Shown here: positions 58,842-64,000 of the stretch, piece after piece
Numbering within the stretch: the stretch's first letter is position 1
How the letters are laid out: each line of letters begins with the position of its first letter
Origin: RUG100 sp050953425
GTDB taxonomy: Bacteria; Bacillota; Clostridia; Peptostreptococcales; Anaerovoracaceae
Direction: 5' to 3'
Length of the DNA stretch: 64,000 bases
NCBI GenBank assembly: GCA_050953425.1
Contig: JBMNMQ010000003.1
Coordinates: 310,001 to 374,000 of the forward strand
Made by a program: the position numbers and the translations under genes
Notes under the pieces: generated by a model
What the model was told of the DNA's origin: nothing
Databases searched by the model: none
The model's input: the letters and a program-made list of their open reading frames with translations, nothing else

Positions 58842-58858
58842 TTGGCATCATTTTTGCG
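58842..58858 (+). promoter_or_regulatory. Sigma-54 promoter (-24/-12) for module 3
   Basis: TTGGCATCATTTTTGCG: TGGCAT at -24, TTGC at -12, GG-N10-GC. About 75 nt upstream of the permease ATG at 58933. Confidence 0.8.
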
Positions 58859-58932
58859 TTAGTTAATGCTGAGTACTCATTGTCAGGAAGATCTTTGTTT
58901 AAATTCCCGTGCATGGGGGAGAGGAAATGTTT

Positions 58933-60309
58933 ATGTCAAACCAAGTAAAAAACAAAACCACTAACGAGAATGCTTCGTTGGAACAATTTGGTTATGAGCA
59001 GCAATTGAAACGAGCGCTGGGGCTGCCGGCAGTATGTCTGTTTGGATTTGCTTATCTGGCACCCTGCACAATCTTTTCTTATTACGGACTCATTCAGGGC
59101 AGTACGCACGGCATGATGTCACTGTCCTACCTGATAGCAACCATTGCCATGTTCTTTACGGCTCTGAGTTATCGTCAGATGGTTAAAGCCTATCCGATCG
59201 CCGGATCGGTCTACAATTATGTATCACGGGCCATTCACCCGAATCTGGGCTTTGTTTCCGGCTGGGCCATTCTGTTGGATTATATTCTGCTGCCGATGAT
59301 TAATTACATCATTGCTTCGCTGTATATTCCGATCCTGCTGCCTAATGTGCCGACACAGGTAGATATTATCGTTATAATTTTAATCGTAACAACGGTCAAC
59401 CTGATCGGGGTCAAGATCATGTCCACGGTTGATAATATTCTGATAGTTCTGCAGCTGGCATTTGTTGTGGCCTGCATCATCTTTGCTGTAAAAGTCATTG
59501 TTCAGCACGATTATTCCATTATTGATCTCAGCGGCATCTATAGTTCCAAAGCTATGGGCGATGTCGGCTTCGGCACCGTGGTGGCAGGATCTTCCATCCT
59601 CTGCCTCTGCTTCCTCGGATTTGATTCCGTGACGACGCTGGCTGAAGAAACCCATGATCCCGGGAAAACCGTCGGTCGCGCTTTGCTGATTGTCAGTTTG
59701 AGTGCCGGCGCCATGTTCGTCATTGCCACTTATCTTTTCCAGCTGGCGTGGCCGAATGGATGGAAAAGTCTCGACCCGGACAACGGTTCGTACCAGCTGG
59801 TGGGTTATCTCGCCGGTCAGTTTATGGGCACCCTGCTCTGTGTGGTCATGATTATTGCCTGCTTTGGCTCGGCAATTTCATCCCAGGCTTCCTGCGCCAG
59901 AATTCTCTTCGGCATGGGTCGTGACGGCAGACTGCCGAAGAAATTCTTCGGGCATGTCAGTGAAAAGACAAAGGTCCCGAATTTCAACGTGATTCTGATA
60001 GGTGTTGCTTCGCTTCTGGCCCTGACTCTGGACCTGGAAAAAGCAAGCACAATGATCAACTTCGGCGCGCTGCTCGGCTTCACACTGGTGAATATCAGTG
60101 TCATTGCCCATTACTGGGTCAAAGAAAAACGGCGTGACGGTGCTTCTGTTTTCAAGTATATTATTCTGCCGGTACTGGGCGCCTGCGTCACCATCTATCT
60201 TCTGGCCAATCTCGGAAGATGGGCACTGACAATCGGCTGCATCTGGCTGGCCGTCGGGGTTGTTGTCCTGGCGATTAACACGAAAGGGTTCCGGAAGAAG
60301 CTCGAGTGA
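58933..60309 (+). CDS. APC-family permease, PuuP-like (module 3)
   Basis: 458 residues. I chose the ATG at 58933 (gagagg eight nt upstream) because the product then begins MSN like its paralogue at 53992-55374; ATG at 58927 and GTG at 58909 are in frame. About 60% similar by eye to the module 2 permease: GFAYLAPCTIFSYYGLI, ALSYRQMVKAYPIAGSVYNYV, HPNLGFVSGWAILLDYILLP, CFLGFDSVTTLAEE, RILFGMGRDGRLPKKFFGHV, MINFGALLGFTLVNISVI. First gene of the module 3 operon. Confidence 0.88.
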   Translation: MSNQVKNKTTNENASLEQFGYEQQLKRALGLPAVCLFGFAYLAPCTIFSYYGLIQGSTHGMMSLSYLIATIAMFFTALSYRQMVKAYPIAGSVYNYVSRAIHPNLGFVSGWAILLDYILLPMINYIIASLYIPILLPNVPTQVDIIVIILIVTTVNLIGVKIMSTVDNILIVLQLAFVVACIIFAVKVIVQHDYSIIDLSGIYSSKAMGDVGFGTVVAGSSILCLCFLGFDSVTTLAEETHDPGKTVGRALLIVSLSAGAMFVIATYLFQLAWPNGWKSLDPDNGSYQLVGYLAGQFMGTLLCVVMIIACFGSAISSQASCARILFGMGRDGRLPKKFFGHVSEKTKVPNFNVILIGVASLLALTLDLEKASTMINFGALLGFTLVNISVIAHYWVKEKRRDGASVFKYIILPVLGACVTIYLLANLGRWALTIGCIWLAVGVVVLAINTKGFRKKLE

Positions 60310-60366
60310 TCAGCAAATATTATACTAATCGGCCGATGCAATGCACGGCTGCAGAAAGGAAGATCA

Positions 60367-62013
60367 ATGAATTCCAAAGACATAATTTTGATCAGCGACG
60401 CTGTCTTCACTGGCCTGCAGGATACGTGTCATCCGGGAGCGGTGGTTGTCAGGGACAATAAGATCGCTGCCGTATTGACAAAAGAGGAACTGGCAGCCTA
60501 TCCACTGGACCACGCCGATGTCTATCGTTTTCAGGATCGCATGATCATGCCGGGACTGATTGACGGCCATCAGCACTTGTGGTGGGGTGCGGTTTCGGCC
60601 AGCCCACATATGCTGGATGTGACTGCTTCTACTTCGGAAGAGGACTGTATCGAGATGATTCGTGCGTATGCCGAAGCCAATCCGCAGGAAAAACGAATCC
60701 GCGGCTTTGGCTGGTTCCCGGCAAACTGGGGAGATGCTCCGCTGCCTACACGGCGAACGCTGGATAAGGCGGTACCGGATCGACCGGCCTACTTCATGTG
60801 TGCCGATGAACATACCTGCTGGATGAATAAGCTGGCACTGGAAGAATCCGGTTACAGTCCGGACATGGAGCTGGCAGGCGGATCGGTCGGTACGTTTGAC
60901 GACGGCGAAATGAACGGTCTGGTCTTTGAACCGGATGCGATGATTTACGCCTGGGCGAATCTCTATGCTTTTCCCGATGATGAAGTAGAGGAGATCATGA
61001 GACAGTTCATGGCCGGGCTGGCTTCCCAGGGTGTGACAGCAATCAGCGAAATGAATGCAGACGACTACGATGATGTTTTCCATCATCGCTATGAGATCTT
61101 TCGGGCCATGGCCGACCGGGGAGAATTTACCAGCCGCGTCCATGTGTATACGAAACTGATGGGATATACGGATTTTACAACGGCCTGCAGCTGGCAGAAG
61201 GAGTTTAATACGGATATCTTTCGTATTAACGGGCTCAAAGGATTTATGGACGGCGTGACGTCGACCTATACCGGCGCGCTGCTGGAACCGTATACCGATC
61301 GACCCGATACCTGCGGTGACGGTGTTCCACTGACTACACAGGAAGCGCTCGACGCCAGCGTCATCGCGGCCAATGCCGCAGGACTGCCGGTGCGGCTGCA
61401 CTGCATCGGCGGCAAGGCGGTACGCATGGCACTGAATGCCTATGAAGCCTCAATAAAAGCCAACGGCCGGCATGGACTGCCGAACAGCATTGAACATATC
61501 GAAACCGTTCATCCGGACGATATCCCCCGATTTGCGGAACTCGATGTGACGGCTTCGATGCAGGGCGAACATCTGAGTCTCGATGCCAACGAGAAAATCG
61601 TGCGCATGGGCGAAGAACGCTGCCGCTGGGAGTGGCCGTTTAAGTCGCTGCTGCACGCCGGCGCGAATCTTGCCTTTGGAACCGACTTCCCGGTGGTGCC
61701 GTACAACCAGTTCCCGGGCATCTGGGCTGCGGTTCTGCGTCGCAATTACGACGGCACGCCGGCGGGTGTCAGCAATGGTGAAAATCTCACCGTAGCGGAA
61801 GCGCTGCGTGCTAACACCCTCGGTTCGGCACGTGTCTACGGACGCGAGAAGGAACTGGGTACCCTGGAGGAGGGGAAACTGGCGGATATCGTCGTGCTGG
61901 ACCGCAATTTGTTTGCCATCAATGCCGATGAAATTCGCAGTACCAAAGTGGATCTTACTATGATGAACGGGCGTATTGTGTATCGACGTGAAGGCGCTGC
62001 GGCAGCTGACTGA
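60367..62013 (+). CDS. YtcJ-like metal-dependent amidohydrolase (module 3)
   Basis: 548 residues; site aggaagatca. AVVVRDNKIAAVL, MIMPGLIDGHQHLWWG with HxH (H68, H70), PVRLHCIGGKAVRMAL, NSIEHIETVHPDDI, LAFGTDFPVVPYNQFPG and a C-terminal GTLEEGKLADIVVLDRNLF. Closest in the window to the module 2 enzyme, with the same WxxxxW segment (GWFPANWGDAP). 58 nt after the permease; certainly co-transcribed. Substrate unknown; likely an amide, urea or lactam entering through the PuuP-like permease. Confidence 0.88.
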   Translation: MNSKDIILISDAVFTGLQDTCHPGAVVVRDNKIAAVLTKEELAAYPLDHADVYRFQDRMIMPGLIDGHQHLWWGAVSASPHMLDVTASTSEEDCIEMIRAYAEANPQEKRIRGFGWFPANWGDAPLPTRRTLDKAVPDRPAYFMCADEHTCWMNKLALEESGYSPDMELAGGSVGTFDDGEMNGLVFEPDAMIYAWANLYAFPDDEVEEIMRQFMAGLASQGVTAISEMNADDYDDVFHHRYEIFRAMADRGEFTSRVHVYTKLMGYTDFTTACSWQKEFNTDIFRINGLKGFMDGVTSTYTGALLEPYTDRPDTCGDGVPLTTQEALDASVIAANAAGLPVRLHCIGGKAVRMALNAYEASIKANGRHGLPNSIEHIETVHPDDIPRFAELDVTASMQGEHLSLDANEKIVRMGEERCRWEWPFKSLLHAGANLAFGTDFPVVPYNQFPGIWAAVLRRNYDGTPAGVSNGENLTVAEALRANTLGSARVYGREKELGTLEEGKLADIVVLDRNLFAINADEIRSTKVDLTMMNGRIVYRREGAAAAD

Positions 62014-62022
62014 TCTTGTTGA

Positions 62023-62190
62023 CCCGACTTTATCGGCCAGATACTTGACCTCGTCAAACGTGCGGGCGTTCCCGCGCCGGCGCTGCAAAGCTGCGGTACT
62101 GGCAAAGAACTGGCGGAGATGATCACGCCGATCATGGACGTTCCCGCACCAGTGTCGAACGGGCATAAAATATCACTCTGTTGGCTTTGA
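62023..62190 (+). pseudogene. Possible decayed C-terminal coding fragment
   Basis: In the same frame as the amidohydrolase, two stop codons (62011 and 62020) are followed by 55 open codons that look protein-like: PDFIGQILDLVKRAGVPAP, then ALQSCGTGKELAEMITPIM. The phrase recalls the C-terminal helix region of ketopantoate-reductase-like dehydrogenases, but the match is loose. No start codon or site of its own. Confidence 0.25.
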
Positions 62191-62290
62191 GCATGGCTGC
62201 GTGCCATGCCCTGACGGCCGGGCCGAATCAGCCTGGCCGCAGGCCGGCAGGGTGTTTGTGCATATTAATAATAAAGAAAGGAGTGTTCCC

Positions 62291-62761
62291 ATGTTTCGTG
62301 AATTAAGACTGCAGGACAACGCACTGCCCGAAGAAGAGGCGGTGCAGATCCTGAAAAACGGAATCTATGGTGTACTGGCACTGGAGGGTGACGATCACTA
62401 TCCGTATGCGGTGCCGATCAATTATGCGTTTGAGGACGGGAAAATTTATTTTCACGGTGCCAAAGAGGGCCATAAGGTAATCGCCATTCTGCGCAACGAA
62501 AAAGCTTCGCTGTGCGTGGTTTCAAAATCCGAGATCGTGCCCGACAAGTTCAACTGTCTCTTCCGCAGTGCCATCGCGTTTGGAAAAATTCACCTCATCA
62601 GCGAAGAGGCCGGTATGGAGAAGGCGATGGAAGCAATATTGAAAAAATATTCCTCCGATTTTATGGCAGGCGGCAGAAAGTATTTTGCGGCGGAAAAAGA
62701 AAACATGAATGTTTATGAATTCGATGTAGAACATTTGACCGGCAAGCAGGGCCTGCCCTGA
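62291..62761 (+). CDS. Pyridoxamine 5'-phosphate oxidase-family (NimA-like) flavoprotein
   Basis: 156 residues; site aaaggagtgttccc. Split-barrel flavin-binding fold: EEEAVQILKNGIYGVLALEGDDHYPYAVPINYAFEDGKIYFHGAKEGHKVIAI (read in pieces), with LCVVSKSEIV and SAIAFGKIHLI. The Ala-Leu-x-Gly-Asp...Pro-Tyr-Ala-Val-Pro pattern is that of nitroimidazole-resistance-like (NimA) proteins. Reduces or binds a flavin/cofactor; role in the module is unknown. In many genomes such proteins are housekeeping oxidoreductases, so the operon link may be incidental. Confidence 0.82.
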   Translation: MFRELRLQDNALPEEEAVQILKNGIYGVLALEGDDHYPYAVPINYAFEDGKIYFHGAKEGHKVIAILRNEKASLCVVSKSEIVPDKFNCLFRSAIAFGKIHLISEEAGMEKAMEAILKKYSSDFMAGGRKYFAAEKENMNVYEFDVEHLTGKQGLP

Positions 62762-63048
62762 TGATGACCGTCATGCGGGATGTGCCGCGGGATCTGCCCT
62801 GATGAGACTGGCAAGCGAGTCTGCCGGGCGGGATTTGCCGACAGTGTAAAATAATTACCGGAGAAACAGCCCGGGGAATCGCAGTGTGCCCAGCATTGAA
62901 TCGACGCAACAGGGCAGCGGGTGTATACCGGCTTTGCCCGGGTCATTCCGACGGCGCCTGCCGAGCGCCAAGCGGCATGGCGACGGTGCGGCGCAATTTC
63001 CCGGGTTTGACGAATTCGTTTTGCAAGCGGCAGGAAGCGAGGAGTGAA

Positions 63049-63942
63049 ATGAAGGATATTATTACGGTGGCGGTGGTCAATTTCAAAGTTTACGGAGGCA
63101 AGAAGGAACGCAATTTATCAAGGATGTGCGAATACGCAGAGTGCGCCGCACGGCGCGGTGCGGATTTGATCTTGTTCCCCGAGATGTCCTTAAACGGTTT
63201 TGACTATTATATTGATGACCGGATTTCGCTGGAGGATAAACGAAGCACGGCCGAAACGGTCGATGGACCGGCCTGCCGGACCATGGCCGAGACGGCGAAG
63301 AAATACGGCATTTATATCGTCTTTGGTATGGCGGAACGAGAAAAAGACGCGATGGATACCGCGCTTTACAACTCTGCGGTGGCAGTCGGGCCGGATGGTG
63401 TGCTGGGCACCTATCGGAAAATGCATCCGTTTGAGGAAGAAAACAGATACTTTCAGAAAGGTGATCTGCCGTTTATGTTCGAAACGCCCTGGGGGCCGAT
63501 TTCCATCGGGATTTGCTTTGACACATATCAATTCCCTGAACTGCAGAGATACTATTGTGCACAGGGTTCACGCCTGTACCTGAATCCGACCGCCGTGGTA
63601 GAGGAGGTTTCGCTGTCAGAGAGCCGGCAGGCATTTGTTGATTACTATGCGCCGACGCTTGAATACGGTGTTTTATGCAACACGATATACGTGGCCAGTG
63701 CTAATTTAACCGGACAGGATATCAGTCAGTATTTCGGCGGCGGCAGCTGTATTATCGGGCCGAAAATTACGCCGTTTTACGAAACCAATCTGCATTACTA
63801 TGCGGGCAGCAAAGACAATGTGCAGGAAGAAATGTTTCTCGCAACCATCGATTTGACTCTGGCGACGCGCCGGCTGTTTGTCACCAAGGAGACGGCGGAC
63901 GAGCCGGATTACCGGCCGGAGACGTACAAAAAATTTCTTTAG
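63049..63942 (+). CDS. Carbon-nitrogen hydrolase (nitrilase superfamily)
   Basis: 297 residues from the ATG at 63049, four nt after gaggag; the longer frame from 62884 lacks a site. Catalytic triad E45 (LILFPEMSLNG), K124 (GTYRKMHPFEEE) and C156 (ISIGICFDTYQFPE), plus the usual structural Glu in HPFEEENRYF. Superfamily members hydrolyse amides, carbamoyl groups or nitriles; N-carbamoylputrescine amidase belongs here. Its place after a PuuP-like permease and a YtcJ-like amidohydrolase suggests a second hydrolytic step on the imported compound. Exact substrate unknown. Confidence 0.87.
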   Translation: MKDIITVAVVNFKVYGGKKERNLSRMCEYAECAARRGADLILFPEMSLNGFDYYIDDRISLEDKRSTAETVDGPACRTMAETAKKYGIYIVFGMAEREKDAMDTALYNSAVAVGPDGVLGTYRKMHPFEEENRYFQKGDLPFMFETPWGPISIGICFDTYQFPELQRYYCAQGSRLYLNPTAVVEEVSLSESRQAFVDYYAPTLEYGVLCNTIYVASANLTGQDISQYFGGGSCIIGPKITPFYETNLHYYAGSKDNVQEEMFLATIDLTLATRRLFVTKETADEPDYRPETYKKFL

Positions 63943-63990
63943 AAGCACGGAATGAAGGTGAAATTTCTGCTGTATGGCAGTAATGAAAGA

Positions 63991-64000
63991 GGAAAGGAGG
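63991..64000 (+). promoter_or_regulatory. Ribosome binding site of a gene beyond the window
   Basis: The last bases are ggaaaggagg, a near-perfect ribosome binding site 48 nt after the nitrilase stop. The module 3 operon therefore continues past 64000. Confidence 0.75.

Noticed and set aside
1..64000. tRNA, rRNA or transposase genes
   Set aside because: None recognised by eye on either strand; a covariance-model search would be needed to exclude small RNA genes.

Overview
The window reads as chromosome of a fairly GC-rich, Gram-positive anaerobe of the Bacillota, most likely a Clostridia-type lineage. The basis is strong AGGAGG-type ribosome binding sites, lipoprotein and cell-wall-binding-repeat surface proteins, a VanW-domain protein, an LTA-synthase-like enzyme, no outer-membrane genes, and clostridial-style XRE and sigma-54 regulators. 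No rRNA, tRNA, CRISPR array or recognisable transposase was found. I cannot name the species.

Layout. About 0.8-6.4 kb: a small membrane protein, a large secreted protein, an XRE regulator, a tandem family of ~50-residue hydrophobic peptides and a DMT transporter. 7.1-11.4 kb: an AzgA-type purine permease, two small enzyme-like proteins, and a DUF368 (PopT-type) plus PAP2 phosphatase pair that looks like an undecaprenyl-phosphate recycling unit. 11.7-16.3 kb: an envelope operon of glycolipid glycosyltransferase, LPG-synthase/flippase-like protein, histidine kinase and response regulator. 16.4-21.8 kb: PcrA/UvrD-type helicase, RNA 2',3'-cyclic phosphodiesterase, 3-methyladenine glycosylase and a lipoprotein. 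22.3-30.9 kb: a cell-surface cluster with two paralogous transglutaminase-like wall-binding proteins, a coiled-coil secreted protein, an acyltransferase, a VanW protein and a charged tail-anchored protein. 31.0-37.8 kb: a defence island with a MazG-like pyrophosphohydrolase, a GIY-YIG/SLFN-g3 helicase, McrB carrying an inserted EVE-like domain, McrC, and a DUF4143 ATPase behind a perfect palindrome. 38.2-48.3 kb: a YfcC transporter next to a LysR remnant, an atypical LTA-synthase-like protein, an M28 peptidase, a P1 peptidase and a broken Cna-B surface protein.

48.5-64.0 kb is the most interesting region. It holds three modules, each pairing a transporter with a YtcJ-like amidohydrolase (MFS + amidohydrolase; APC permease + amidohydrolase; APC permease + amidohydrolase + flavin-reductase-like protein + nitrilase-family hydrolase). 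They surround two adjacent PAS-AAA-Fis sigma-54 activators. I can read three good -24/-12 promoters (GG-N10-GC), one in front of each module, and two distinct families of upstream palindromes that look like enhancer sites. The APC permeases closely resemble the putrescine importer PuuP, so uptake and hydrolysis of an amine, amide or amino-acid derivative is a reasonable but untested inference. The window ends on a ribosome binding site, so the last operon continues beyond it.

A second theme is the number of short tandem repeats (30-60 bp units, mostly not multiples of 3) in intergenic gaps. They create many spurious open frames. Several genes are decayed: Cna-B protein, LysR fragment, and a fragment after the last amidohydrolase.
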